The position numbers and the translations under genes were made by a program. Below the pieces are notes generated by a model. That model had not been told where the DNA came from. It saw only the letters and a program-made list of their open reading frames with translations, and did not search any database. 64,000 bases of DNA from Rhabdophis nuchalis (Eukaryota; Chordata; Lepidosauria; Squamata; Natricidae). Shown one piece after another: positions 10,013 through 21,042 of this stretch; positions within the stretch are counted from its first letter, which is position 1; the number at the start of each line of letters is the position of its first letter. The DNA is taken from positions 83,894,375-83,958,374 of the forward strand of contig CM077644.1 in assembly GCA_039707465.1 (NCBI GenBank). Reading direction: 5' to 3'.

Positions 10013-10431
10013 CAGTGGTGGGTAAACTCATTAGTCAATAGAGCCAAATATCAACAGTACCACGATTGAAATTTCTTTTGAGAGCCAAAAGGTGTGGCCT
10101 GTTCTATGGGAGTGACTCAGCGGTCATGTGACCGGGTGGGCGTGGCCAACTTGGAAAATGTGGTGAAAATCATTTAATGACGGTCCTGCTTAGCAACCAA
10201 AATTTTGGGCTCAATTGTGGTCATAAGTTCTTTCTTTCTTTCTTTCTCTCTCTCTCTCCCACTTCCTTTTTCTTTCTATTTTTCTTTCTCTTTCTCTCTT
10301 TATTTTTGTCTCTATTTCTCTCTGTCTCTCTCTGTATCTGTCTCTCTCTCCTCCCTCCACCCATCTGTCACTCTTCATGTGTGTGTGTGTGTGTGTGTGT
10401 GTGTCTGTCTGTCTGTCTCTCTCTGATTCCT

Positions 10432-10472
<41 letters not shown>

Positions 10473-11009
10473 GTCTCTCCCTCCCTCCCCCTCTGTCTCT
10501 GTCTGTCTGTCTCTCTGTGTGTATGTCAGTCTCTCCCTCTCTCTCTCCCTCCCCTTCCCCTGGGAAGCAGCGGAAAGCCCGGCATGTCAGCGAGTGAGTG
10601 GGCGGGCATGCGGGTGGGCGGGGGGAGGACCCAAGGCTGTGGTTACCTACCTGTCCTGCCCGATGCGCCTGCCGGGCGACCTCGGATGGCGAGAACTGCG
10701 TGTCGCAGGGCTCGGGGGCAGCAGCAGCAGCAACAGCCACCTGCAGAGGCCACCGAGGGGCACTTTCCAGGGCTGCCCCCCACACAGGCTGGGAGGGAGG
10801 TGGGCGTGCGGCGCCCGGACGGCCTCGGTGGTGCTTAGGTAGCCTCAGCCTTAAGTCCTCCCCCTGCCCACCCGCATGCCCGCTCGCTGCGGGAGGAGGG
10901 AGGTGGCCGTGCGGCTCCTGGAGTCTGCCCATGGCTGGGTGGAGGAAGAGCCGCACTTGAGGGGCCAAAGAGCCACTCCTGGCTTGCAAGCGTGGTTTGC
11001 CGACCACTG
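10013..11009 (+). mobile_element. Non-autonomous hAT-like element, family A, with internal microsatellite
   Basis: Ends CAGTGGTGGGTAAAC and GGTTTGCCGACCACTG are inverted. Flanks TCTGAGGT (10005-10012) and TCTTAGGT (11010-11017) match at 7 of 8 positions, the duplication length of hAT transposons. The interior holds GTGGGCGTGGCC, a block shared with mariner-like MITEs (GCTTAGCAACCAAAATTTTG), a long pyrimidine tract and a GC-rich segment of about 400 bp. Long frames crossing it are composed of simple repeats and are not genes. Confidence 0.75.
10229..10563. repeat. Compound pyrimidine/(GT) microsatellite
   Basis: It runs from (CTTT)n through mixed (CT)n, a (GT)n block at about 10379-10402, and (CT)n/(CTGT)n. 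It starts right after CATAAGTT, the same internal junction as in the hAT copy at 25147-25603. Confidence 0.9.
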
Positions 11010-11357
11010 TCTTAGGTTCTTGGGAAGGATTTGATGCATACAAAGGCCAATATAAACTAAAGAACTGGCAGCCACGATTTCACATTTTTCTATATATAAT
11101 AATAATATAAGTTCATATGCCAGTTGGCTCTAATTTAAGCATTTTGGTTTGTTGAAATAAAATCAGGTATCAAGAAATACAATTTTACATAAAACTGCTG
11201 CCAAATTGTAAAATGTATAATCTGTAAAATGGACAATCAAGCATTTACAGGATTATCATATCATATACCAGAGGTCCACATTAACAAAGGCATCCCTATT
11301 TAAGATGGTGGTGGATTCTGTTAAACGATTTAGGCTTAAAAATATCTGGTGTCCAAG
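11010..11357. other. No recognised feature
   Basis: AT-rich spacer between a hAT element and the LINE. Nothing recognised. Confidence 0.35.
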
Positions 11358-13140
11358 ATAGTTTGACTTTGTTACTACCGAGGATATGGACAGGTTGCGG
11401 AGGAACCTTAGAGCCACCACATGTTTATTGGACCCGTGCCCCTCCTGGCTTGTACTGGCATCCTGGGAGGTGACACGAGGCTGGCTCCAGGGCATTGTGA
11501 ATTCATCTCTGAGTGAGGGGTACTTGCCCACCGTTTTGAAAGAGGCGGTGGTGAGGCCCCTCCTCAAGAAGCCATCCCTGGACCCGGCTTTATTAGAGAA
11601 CTATCGTCCCGTCTCCAACCTTCACTTTTTAGTGAAGGTTGTTGAGAGTGTGGTGGCTCAACAGTTTCCCCGACATCTGGAGGAAGTTGATTATCTAGAC
11701 CCGCGCCAGTCCGGCTTCCGGCCCGGTCACAGCACCGAGACGGCATTGGTCGCGTTGGTTGATGATCTCTGGAGGGCATGGGATAGAGGTTGTTCCTCTA
11801 TCCTTGTCCTATTAGACCTCTCAGCGGCTTTTGATACCATCGACCATGGTATCTTATTGCACCGATTGGGGGGGTTGGGGTTGGGAGGCACCGTTCTACG
11901 GTGGTTCTCATCCTACCTCTCTGGTCGGTCGCAATGGGTGTTGGCAGGAGGGCAGAGGTCGTCCCCGAGGCCCCTCATATGTGGGGTCCCTCAGGGGTCG
12001 GTCCTCTCTCCCCTTCTGTTCAACACCTATATGAAGCCGCTGGGCGAGATCATCCGTGGTTTTGGGGTGGAATACCATCTGTACGCTGATGACACTCAGT
12101 TGTACATATCCACCCCAAACCACCCCAACGATGCCGTCGAAGTGCTGTCCCGGTGTCTAGAGGCCGTACGGATCTGGATGGGTAGTAACAAACTCAAACT
12201 CAACCCGTCCAAGACCGAGTGGCTGTGGTTTCCGGCACCCCGGTTCAGCCAGTTAAGTCCAACACTGGCCATTGGGGGCGAACAACTGGCCCCCGTGGAG
12301 AGGGCGCGCAACTTGGGTGTCCTCCTGGATTCCCGGCTGTCCATGGAGGACCATGTGGCGGCCGTGGCCAGGGGGGCGTTCTATCAGGTACGCCTGATAC
12401 GCCAGTTGCGCCCCTTACTGGACCGGGGAGCCCTTCGCACAGTCACTCAAGCGCTTGTGACATCCCGGCTGGATTACTGCAACGCTCTCTACATGGGGCT
12501 CCCCTTGAGGTGCACTCGAAAGCTACAGTTAGTGCAGAATGCGGCCGCGCGGGTGATTATGGGTGCCTCAAGGCAAACCCACGTAACACCTCTCCTGCGC
12601 GAGCTGCACTGGCTGCCTGTGGCCTTTCGAGTGCGCTTCAAGGTGTTGACAACCATCTTTAAATCGCTCCATGGCTCGGGGCCTAGCTATATACGAGACC
12701 GCCTCCTGCCCCATACATCCCTTCGTCCGATCCGCTCCCACAGAGAGGGCCTTCTCCGGGTGCCGTCGACGGGGCAATGCCGGTTGGCGACACCCAGGGG
12801 AAGGGCCTTCTCTGTGGCGGGCCCGGCCCTCTGGAACGACCTACCCCCCGACCTTCGCACTATCTCGGACCTCCGTCTCTTCCGCCAACGTCTTAAGACG
12901 TATTTATTTCAACAAGCCGGCCTAGGATAGCCCCCTGTTCCTGACTTTTTAAAAAAATAAATAAATAAATTATAATTTGGGAAGGTTTTTAACATGGGTT
13001 TTAGCACGGGTTAATCTAATTTAATATATTTTAAATTGATATTTATTGTATTTTTGTGGTTTTAATAATGCCTGTGCGCCGCCCTGGGTCCTAACAGGGA
13101 GAAGGGCGGGGTATAAATTTAATAAAATAAAAAATAAAAT
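11358..13140 (+). mobile_element. CR1/L3-type LINE, copy 1 (5'-truncated)
   Basis: The left break is placed where similarity to copy 2 begins (TTTGTTACTACCGAGGATAT). The right end carries GTGCGCCGCCCTGGGTCC and AGAAGGGCGGGGTATAAA, then an AATAAAAT-type tail, shared by three copies in this window. The reverse transcriptase is intact over the retained region. No target duplication is visible, which is usual for CR1-group LINEs. Confidence 0.85.
11386..12930 (+). CDS. Reverse transcriptase of CR1/L3-type LINE (C-terminal 514 aa of ORF2)
   Basis: An uninterrupted 514-residue frame. In order: RT fingers with LLKKPSLDPALLENYRPVSN, the motif LVLLDLSAAFDTIDHGILL, GVPQGSVLSPLLFNTY, the catalytic YADD at 12082-12093, and LNPSKTEWLW. 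The C-terminus holds TSRLDYCNALYMGLP and LRELHWLPV, then RAFSVAGPALWNDLPPDLR. The enzyme would make cDNA by target-primed reverse transcription. The N-terminal endonuclease is missing through 5' truncation, so the first Met at 11386 is only the first in frame. The lack of stops suggests a fairly young insertion. L2-group membership is the main alternative. Confidence 0.85.
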   Translation: MDRLRRNLRATTCLLDPCPSWLVLASWEVTRGWLQGIVNSSLSEGYLPTVLKEAVVRPLLKKPSLDPALLENYRPVSNLHFLVKVVESVVAQQFPRHLEEVDYLDPRQSGFRPGHSTETALVALVDDLWRAWDRGCSSILVLLDLSAAFDTIDHGILLHRLGGLGLGGTVLRWFSSYLSGRSQWVLAGGQRSSPRPLICGVPQGSVLSPLLFNTYMKPLGEIIRGFGVEYHLYADDTQLYISTPNHPNDAVEVLSRCLEAVRIWMGSNKLKLNPSKTEWLWFPAPRFSQLSPTLAIGGEQLAPVERARNLGVLLDSRLSMEDHVAAVARGAFYQVRLIRQLRPLLDRGALRTVTQALVTSRLDYCNALYMGLPLRCTRKLQLVQNAAARVIMGASRQTHVTPLLRELHWLPVAFRVRFKVLTTIFKSLHGSGPSYIRDRLLPHTSLRPIRSHREGLLRVPSTGQCRLATPRGRAFSVAGPALWNDLPPDLRTISDLRLFRQRLKTYLFQQAGLG

Positions 13141-14109
13141 AGAAAATAATCATCATGCTATTAGGCTGTGAAAATGTGGCATGTGTATTGACACTGCAAT
13201 TCTGTTTCATTAAAAATTCAGTTTGGTAGCTTAAGCGGGCCATTTGATCTAACTGAATGGAAGCACTTGTTCCTATTTCTTTCTAAAACTGAATATCCAA
13301 ACATAAACAATAGCATAAACAATAATGGAGAGGAAAGCATATACAATAGAGATAAGGCACAAAGAACATTAATGGCTCTGGTGATGCTAGAGTATTTTGT
13401 TGACATAAAAGATCACAGAGGAAATCATTGCAATTTTTCTATTTTTTTTAAACGAGTGTTTTATTCAATAGGATGTTAGAGTAAAGGGCACGGTTCTGAA
13501 AGAAACAGAAATGATTTTTTTCCCCCGCACAGCAAATTAAATGTTATTTGTACGGAAGCTACATGTTGTATTTTGGTGTCCTACTTTGACAGCTAAAATA
13601 GGTTGAAGTTCATGTAGTATTGCCAACAACAACAAAAATTCTTAATTTAGCTTCAGAGGAATGCATCAACAGGTATATTTTGGCTAATTAAGAACTTTTT
13701 AAAAGTTGCCCATTTCTGGACACAAATGATGTATGATTGGTGCCATCTTGTTTGAACTGGATATTTTTCCATTTAACTAAAATGATTGGGTTCAAAAGCA
13801 CTGCAACATAAATCTACGGGAAAAAAGGGAAACTTCAAGGAGGTTAGCGCTTTGACTTCAAAATGAAGGCTGCTTTTTGCTAGCTTCTTCAGTTGTTATT
13901 TGCCAGGATATTATCTATATCACTTTGGAGTGTGTAAACACCACAGATGCCTGCTTTTTAGTTTGAAACCTTTTCAGCTTGTGGATAGGGATGGTCAATG
14001 TATGAAGAGATGAAAGCTATCATCTGCTTCCATGTTCCTTGTTCTTCCTGATAGGTTAAATCACTCAGAAACGCCTGGCTTCTTGGTTAAGAACACAATT
14101 ACCCACAAA
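13141..14109. other. No recognised feature
   Basis: AT-rich interval between LINEs. Short frames only, no domain or repeat recognised. Confidence 0.35.
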
Positions 14110-14171
14110 AGAAATGAATAGAAGAGAATAGAATAGAACAGCGAGTTGGAAGCGACCTTGGAGGTTTTCTA
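14110..14171 (-). mobile_element. CR1 LINE 3' tip, split by a later LINE insertion
   Basis: The AATAGAATAGAACAG run and TTGGAAGCGACCTTGGAGG are the classic CR1 3' end read on the plus strand. The sequence breaks after GGTTTTCT and resumes at 16262 with CTAGTCCAACCCC, exactly as expected from the intact copy at 40056. CR1 itself is on the minus strand. Confidence 0.75.
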
Positions 14172-16261
14172 TATATTTATATTATATTTATTCAATTTAT
14201 ACCCCGCCCTTCTCCAAACGGACCCAGGGCGGCGCACAGGAAAATTAAAATACATACAAAACATCATATAAAATTTAAAAAACTAATTCAATAGAACCTG
14301 TGCTAAAACCAGATTAAAATCCCCAAATTTAAAAACTATCTAAAAGTCAGTATAGGGGGCTACGCTAGGCCGGCTAGATGAAACAAATGTGTCTTAAGAC
14401 ACTTGCGGAAGAGGCGGAGGTCAGAGATGGTACGAAGTTCAGGGGGTAAGTCGTTCCAAAGGGCTGGACCTGCCACAGAGAAGGCTCTCCCCCTGGGTGT
14501 CGCCAGTCGGCATTGTCCGACCGACGGCACCCTGAGGAGGCCCTCTCTGTGGGAGCGTATTGGTCTAAGGGATGTATGGGGCAGGAGGCGGTCTCGCATA
14601 TAACTAGGCCCCGAGCCATGGAGCGCTTTAAAGATGGTCGTCAGAACCTTGAAGCGCACCCAAAAAACCACAGGAAGCCAGTGCAGCTCGCGCAGGATAG
14701 GTGTTATGTGGGAGTGTCTAGGCGCTCCCGTAATCACCCGTGCGGCTGCATTCTGGACTAACTGTAGCTTTCGAGTGCACCTCAAGGGAAGCCCCATGTA
14801 GAGAGCATTACAGTAGTCGAGTCGGGACGTCACGAGAGCTTGAGTGACTGTGCGAAGGGCAGCCCGGTCCAGTAAGGGGCGCAATTGGCGCATCAGGCGT
14901 ACCTGATGAAACGCCCCCCTGGCCACGGCCGCCACATGGTCCTCCATGGACAGCCGGGAATCCAGGAGGACACCCAAATTGTGCGCCCTCTCCACGGGGG
15001 CCGGTGTTTCGCCCCCAATGGCCAGAGTTGGAATAATCTGGCTGAACCGGGGTGCTGGAAGCCACAGCCACTCAGTCTTGGACGGGTTGAGCCTGAGTTT
15101 GTTACTACCCATCCAGATCTGTACGGCCTCCAAACACCGGGACATGACCTCGACGGCATCGTTGGGGTGGTCTGGGGTGGATATGTACAAGTATCATCAG
15201 CGTACAGATGATATCCCACCCCAAAACCACGGATGATCTCGCCCAGCGGCTTCATGTATGTGTTGAACAGTAGGGGCAAGAGGACCGACCCTTGAGGTAC
15301 CCCACATACGAGGGGCCTCGAGGCCGACCTCTGCCCCCCTGCCAACACATATTGCGACCGACCAGAGAGGTAGGAAGAGAACCACCGTAGAACGGTGCCT
15401 CCCAGCCCCAACCCCCCTAGTCGGCGCAATAGGATACCATGGTCGATGGTATCAAAAGCCGCTGAGAGGTCTAATAGGACTAGGATAGAGGAATATCCTC
15501 TATCCCGCGCCCTCCAGAGATCATCAACCAACGCGACCAATGCCGTCTCGGTGCTATGCCCGGGTCGGAAGCCGGACTGGCGCGGGTCTAGATAATCAAC
15601 TTCCTCCAAGTGTCGCGGAAACTGTTGGGCCACAACACTCTCAACAACCTTCACTAAAAAGTGAAGGTTGGAGACGGGACGATAGTTCTCTAGTAATGCT
15701 GGATCCAGGGACGGCTTCTTGAGGAGGGGCCTTACTACCGCCTCTTTCAAGACGGCAGGCAAGGACCCCTCACTCAAAGATGCGTTGACAATGCCCTGGA
15801 GCCAGCCTCGTGTCGTCTCCCAGGATGCCAGTACAAGCCAGGAGGGACACGGGTCCAATAAACATGTGGTAGCCCTAAGTCTCTTTGACAACTTGTCCAT
15901 ATCCTCGGTAGTAACAAAATCAAACTCCTCCCAAGATGGTGTCTCAAGAGCAACCTCGGACCGCTCAGCTGGACCACTGTCGATGGAGGGCAGCTCGCTC
16001 CGAATCCGAGTGATTTTCTCCTGCAGATAAATCCCAAATTCCTCTGCTCGACCCTGTAGAGGGGCTTCCCACGGCCTCTGTTGAAGGAGGGAGCAGGTCA
16101 CCCCAAACAGGGCGGCAGGGCGGTTATCTGCGGATGCAATAAGAGTGGCACAATACTCACGTTTGGCCACTCTTATCGCCACCAGGTAAGTCCTAATGTA
16201 GGTTCTCACTAGTGTTCGGTCGGCTTCGGAGCGAGAGGATCTCCATCTCTCTCTAGGCGTC
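14172..16261 (-). mobile_element. CR1/L3-type LINE, copy 2, inserted in a CR1
   Basis: The 3' end lies on the left: TTTATACCCCGCCCTTCTCC and GACCCAGGGCGGCGCACAGG are the reverse complement of the copy 1 tail. The element extends further 5' than copy 1. It interrupts a CR1 (14110-14171 and 16262-16560) with at most a 4-base flank repeat (TTCT). Confidence 0.85.
14360..16209 (-). pseudogene. Reverse transcriptase of CR1/L3-type LINE copy 2, frameshifted
   Basis: The frame 16209 to 14893 carries an N-terminal linker (RPAALFGVTCSLL, LQEKITRIRSELPSID) absent from copy 1, followed by the RT palm blocks SAAFDTIDHGILLRR and GVPQGSVLLPLL, and the YADD. Immediately after YADD a 5-base deletion relative to copy 1 (the CTCAG after the aspartates) shifts the frame. 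The C-terminal part continues in another frame down to 14360 with SRLDYCNALYMGLP and ALWNDLPPELR. Without the junction the two frames would cover most of the RT and C-terminal region. It is therefore a pseudogene. Confidence 0.85.
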
Positions 16262-16560
16262 TCTTCTAGTCCAACCCCATGCTTAAGCAGGAAACCCTAC
16301 ACCATTTCAGACAAATGGTTATCCAACATCTTCTTAAAAACTTCCAGTGTTGGAGCATTCACAACTTCTGGAGGCAAGTTGTTCCCCTGATTAATTGTTA
16401 TAACTGTAAGGACATTTCTCTTTAGTTCTAAGTTTCTTCTCTCCATGATTAGTTTCCACCCATTGCTTCTTGTTCTACCTCACAGGTGCTTTAGAGAATA
16501 GTTTGAGTCCCTCTTTGTGGCAACCGTCTTTCTCTAATTGTCTCTCTTTAAAGGAGACAA
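16262..16560 (-). mobile_element. Remainder of the split CR1 LINE 3' end
   Basis: Continuation of 14110-14171: AGGAAACCCTACACCATTTC, CTTCCAGTGTTGGAGCATTC and CACAACTTCTGGAGGCAAG are the CR1 3' UTR read in reverse. The copy at 40056-40345 has the same order without interruption. Confidence 0.75.
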
Positions 16561-16740
16561 TAATGATTTTAAAAATAATAATAACCCATTGACCTGGGAT
16601 TTATGAACAATATTTAGTTACTTGTAACATGTTCTACTTCTATATGACTTAGATGATGATAGCTTCCAGCCTCAGATATATCTGAAACATACTAGTTTTC
16701 TGTATCCTTTTGAATTATTAGGCTTTTAGCTTGCTTGTTT

Positions 16741-16965
16741 GTTTATTACATTTTTATCCAATCTTCATTACTTTATGAATAACTCTCAATGAGGCAAACA
16801 TACATGATATTCCTTCCTCCTCCCAACAACTCTGTCAAGTGGGTTAGACTAAGATACAGTGATTGGCCTAAGGTCGCCCAGCCAGCTTTCATGCTTAAGG
16901 TGGAACTAGAATGCACACGATTCTGGTTTCTAGTACAATCACTGTGCCAAACTGGCAATCTGTGT
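16741..16965 (-). mobile_element. tRNA/MIR-like SINE (reverse)
   Basis: In reverse complement it reads from a tRNA-like head with TTTCTAG through GACCTTAGGCC and a TCACTGTAT block, close to the MIR-like core GACCTTGGGCCAGTCAC seen at 44195-44480. A 30-base piece of the same head is visible at about 17495-17530. Confidence 0.55.
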
Positions 16966-17714
16966 GGTAGTGAACTAACTTTGATTAACTTGGTGGAGTT
17001 TCTGAGTTTCATTCTCAGAAACTGAATGTAGCAACTCTTCTAATCCTCCTAGATCTTTTGGAAATATGAGCACCATCAACTATGATGTTCTCAATCATCT
17101 AGTGAGATTGGGATTTTACAGTGGTTCTAGTCTTTATTTTGGGGCTATATCCAAAGGATAATGCTGGTAGGCTACTTTTTGATGCCTAGATCCCTGACAA
17201 GTGACATATTAAAGTTTTCTTTGGCCCTTTATGCTGTTTAGCAGCTACATGAAAATTCTGGGCTAGACCGTTGTTTGCATATTACAAAATCTAAAATGGT
17301 TACCAAGAAATCTTGCATCGCAGTGTGTTAGATACAGTATCCTGCATGCATCACATTATTTCCTTCATCTTATTTCGTCTTTATCTTTATCTTACTGTTC
17401 ATCTCTATTCTTCTATCATTATATACAAAGGGTTAAAGCTGAAATAACCCAAGGCCACTTTATGTAGGCCTATCCATGTCAATTAGACAAAATTGGACTA
17501 ATGGTTAAGGCATCAGACTAGAAAAGTCTGGCCTTTTATCCTTTTTTTTCCTTTTAATTTGCTAATATTTAATAAATACTTTTTAAAATTATAAATATTT
17601 TTAATATTTAACTGAGTGGTGTGTGTCTGCTTCCTCTGATCTGTACACAGGGATTAACTGGGAATCTGTTGGCAACTAAGGTGGAAATTATGACCAGTAA
17701 ATTTCCAACAATAT
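16966..17714. other. No recognised gene
   Basis: AT-rich DNA. Apart from a fragment of a tRNA-SINE head at about 17495-17530 nothing is recognised. Confidence 0.35.
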
Positions 17715-18068
17715 ATCCTTTGGCAGGTTCTTAAAAAACATTCCCCAATCCTGGAGGATGAAAATGGGGGAGCAGAGGGGGCCACGGCTCCGCCCGTTTG
17801 GAGGTCAGGGAGAGGAAGATACAATTGCTAAAAGACTTAGATCTCACAAATGACTTTTTTCTATATAGTGTAACTTTTATCTGGATGTTTATAGAAATAA
17901 TGATTGATTGCATGAATATAAAATGATATATTTGTATCTCTTTCCACTTTGTAGGGAAATGAAAAATGATTTGTATTATCTTATTTATTTTTTTTGTAAG
18001 AAGCTTCGGAGGAGGCCGACACTTCCGACATAGATGTCCTCAAAATATCTTTGTAACATCTTATACCC

Positions 18069-18197
18069 TTCTCAATAAGGGTGGAGATAGCATCCATGTA
18101 TGGGTTGAACCTATCCATGCTCTGATTGGACTGAGTCAGATTACTAATTAATTAGCTAAGGTATATACCCCCCCTTAGGAGCTGCCATACCCAGTTT
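18069..18197 (+). repeat. Left inverted terminal repeat of DIRS copy 2
   Basis: CTCAATAAGGGTGGAGATAG through AGCTGCCATACCCAGTTT is the reverse complement of 22460-22590 with few differences, including TATATACC and CTAATTAATTAG. It passes at 18198 directly into mid-gag sequence, so leader and N-terminal gag are missing. Confidence 0.9.
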
Positions 18198-19278
18198 CCA
18201 ACTCCTCCCCTGTCTCTGATGATGAGGACTGCCGTGAGACTAACTTGTCGGGTGATGAGGACCAGGGGCCCGAGAAGCTGGTCAGCACCGGTCTTTTCCC
18301 TCAGGCGCTCTTCAAGCCACTCCTGGCTAAGGCCAAAGCCACGACCTGCTTTAACCCGGAGCCTGCCGGGTCGGCACCGGTCCAGGCATCTCGCTCCTGG
18401 TTTTTCGAGCCCACGGTGGAGACCGAGGCCATTCCCACGCCCCTGATGTTCGTGGACGCCATCCGTCGCCCTTGGGCGACCCCAGGTGTGGGTCCGAACG
18501 CCACCAACCTCGAAAAGCGTTCCTATAACGTCGAGCCGCTTTTGGGGGACGCCCTGGTGTGGCCACAGGTTGACACCCCTATTGCCGCGCTGTATTCGGC
18601 CACAACGCTTCCCGGGGGTCAGGAGGATCTTCTCAAACCTGAGGACAGACGGGCCGAACAAGTTCTCCACAAGGCAAATCAGTCGGCTGCATGGGCGGTG
18701 AGGACCTCTTCGGCGGCCTCTTTTTTCACCAGATCCAGTATCACCTGGCTCCAGCAACTCCGGGAACGGATCCCGGTGGTGGAAGCAAGGGCGCACCAGG
18801 ATCTGAACAAGATTGTGGTGTCCGTCCAGTTCACCGCTGACGGCACCCTGAGCGCCGCCCGGTTCTCCTCCCGCGCCTTGGCCTCTTCGGTGACCTCCAG
18901 ACACCTGTTGTGGCTGCGCCAATGGCAGACTGAACTCCGCCATAAGTGGAAGCTGGCGTCCGAACCCTAGGCCAGGGGCAGTTTGTTTGGGGACTCCCTC
19001 AAGCCCCTCCTTGTTGAGGGTAAAGACAAAAAACAGACATTGCCCAACAACCCCAGGCAGGGAGCGGGTAGGCCTGGGCCATACCCCCGATGCCAGCAAT
19101 CCAGGGGTCAACCGTTGGGGGCAATTTCCGCACGGAGGCACCATCCCAGGGGTTTCACCCCCAGGGGGGCTATGGCCAGTGCCCACGGGTGCAGCAACAG
19201 CAGTACAGGCAGCAGACGGGTGGGGGTTCCAATCGGCCCTTTCGAGGGGGCGGTAGCCGTCCCTACCGCAGATCCTAA
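18197..19278 (+). pseudogene. DIRS gag remnant, N-terminally deleted
   Basis: Homology to copy 1 gag starts at about 18200 (SDDEDCRETNLSGDED) directly behind the terminal repeat, so about 210 N-terminal residues are gone. The frame runs through TGLFPQALFKPLL and HQDLNKIVVSVQF, with LWLRQWQTELRHKWKL, to an in-frame TAG at 18968-18970; copy 1 has a sense codon there. Homology resumes at 18983 (MFGDSLKPLLVEGK). Between about 19020 and 19100 the frame changes, and the Arg/Gly-rich tail with NRPFRGGGSRPYRRS ends at 19278 in frame 1. No functional gag can be made. Confidence 0.8.
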
Positions 19279-21042
19279 TTCCTCTCTGTATTCTCCCCCC
19301 ATTGGGGGCAGGTTGCGTCTGTATGCTTCCCAGTGGGAGAGATCCACATCAGATGCCTGGGTCCTGTCCACTGTCAGGGATGGTCTGACTCTGGATTTTG
19401 AGGCCTTGCCACCCCCAACATTTGTTTCTTGCCCCGTCCCCAGCAACCCGGGGTCTAGGGCTCTGATGGATCAAGCCATCACTCACCTCCTGGGGATAGG
19501 ACCCATTTGCCTAGTCCCTGCAGACCAGGCGGGACAGGGATTCTATTCCCAGCTGTTCGTGATCCCCAAGCCCTCCGGAGGGTGGCGGGCGATTTTAGAT
19601 TTAAAGAGTTTAAATTTTTACGTTCGATATAAGAGGTTTAAAATGCATTCTCTGTTCTCTATTTTGGAGGGTATTCGTTGTGGGGATTTCCTCACCTCTA
19701 TCGACCTTACCAAGGCTTATTTGCATGTTCCAGTTTGTGTTGATTACCAACCGCATTTATGCTTTTGTTATGCTTCAGTTCATTACCAATACACTTCTCT
19801 ACCGTTTGGCCTTTTGTCCGCTCCCCGCGTATTCACTAAAATAATGGCCGCTCTGGCAGCGCATCTGCACTCGGTCCCCGTCAGGCCCAGTTTTACCTAG
19901 ATGATATTTTGCTTCAATCCTCTTCTCGAGAGGCGGCCCTGGCTGATTTAACCACCACCATAGGGGTTCTTGAGGCCCATGGGTTTTTGATCAACGAGGC
20001 CAAGAGCCACTTCATCCCTTCCACAAGGATACTCCACTTGGGGGCCTGGATAGACTCCGTGGTGGGGCAGGTGTTCCTTTTCGAGGAAAGGGTCGCCAAC
20101 ATCAACCAGGTGGTAAGACTGGTCGAGGCCGAACGTAGACCCTCTCTGGCCACTCTGTCCAGACTTCTGGGCATGATGGTTTCCGCCATCTCTATCGTAC
20201 CCTGGACCCGACTTCACTCTAGGGATCTCCAGTGGTTCCTGCTCCCCTTCCAAAAGAGGAGGGTGGCCCACTCCCACCTTCGTGTTCCCCTGCCCCCTGG
20301 GGTTAGGAGGTCTTTGGGGTGGTGGAGATCTGGAGCTATTTGGCAGGGCTGCCACTTCAGGGTGTCGGACAGGGTCACAGTCACAACTGACGCCAGCCTC
20401 CATGGGTGGGGCGCCCATATGGAGCGTAGGGCGACCCAGGGCAGGTGGTCCCTGGAGGAGGCGAACCTCCCCATCAATTTGCTAGAGCTGAGGGCTATCA
20501 AACTAGGTTTAATGGAGTTTGCCGATTCACTGGCAGGGTGGCATGTCCTGGTTTTGACAGATAACATCACTGCAAAGACCCACGTCAACCGGCAGGGCGG
20601 CACTAGGTCTAGAGACCTCATAGCAGAAGCGGACCGGTTGGGGGTCTGGGCAGAGCGCAATCTGTTATCTGTGGTGGCAGACCACATTTCTGGGGTGGAA
20701 AACACCTGGGCGGATTGGCTTAGTAGGGTGGAAATCGATCAAGCAGAATGGAGCTTACACCCTTCTATTTTTCAGGAGGCCTGTCAGAGATTCGGGAGGC
20801 CCCTGCTTGACCTCTTCACTTCCCCGGAGAATGCCCAGCTGCTGAGGTTTTTTTCCAGGTTCCCGACGCCGGGGGCGGAAGGGGTGGATGCCCTTTGCAC
20901 ACTGTGGCCTCAGGGCCTTATGTATGCCTTTCCACCTACCCCTCTTATTCCTAGGGTAATTCGGTGGACAATCGCGCTGAGGGCAGAGGTCATTCTGGTG
21001 GCACAGTACTGGCCAAGGCGCCCATGGTTCGCGGACCTATGA
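19279..21042 (+). pseudogene. DIRS reverse transcriptase, RNase H and methyltransferase-like region, frameshifted
   Basis: The RT starts in frame 2 (LRLYASQWERSTSDAWV), through PKPSGGWRAILDLKSL and TSIDLTKAYLHVP. Near 19885 one base is gained or lost, so the catalytic YLDD (19894-19905) is read in frame 1. From there the frame is open to 21042: the RT thumb, RNase H with TTDASLHGWGAH and LTDNITAKTHVN, and the segment LLDLFTSPENAQLLRFFSRF and MYAFPPTPLIPRVIR that is called methyltransferase-like in DIRS. Only one frame change separates the two halves, so this part is the best-preserved region of copy 2. Confidence 0.85.

Noticed and set aside
10177..11043. Long frames on both strands across the microsatellite
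   Set aside because: They encode Ser/Leu or Arg/Glu runs from simple repeats inside a hAT element; no domain.
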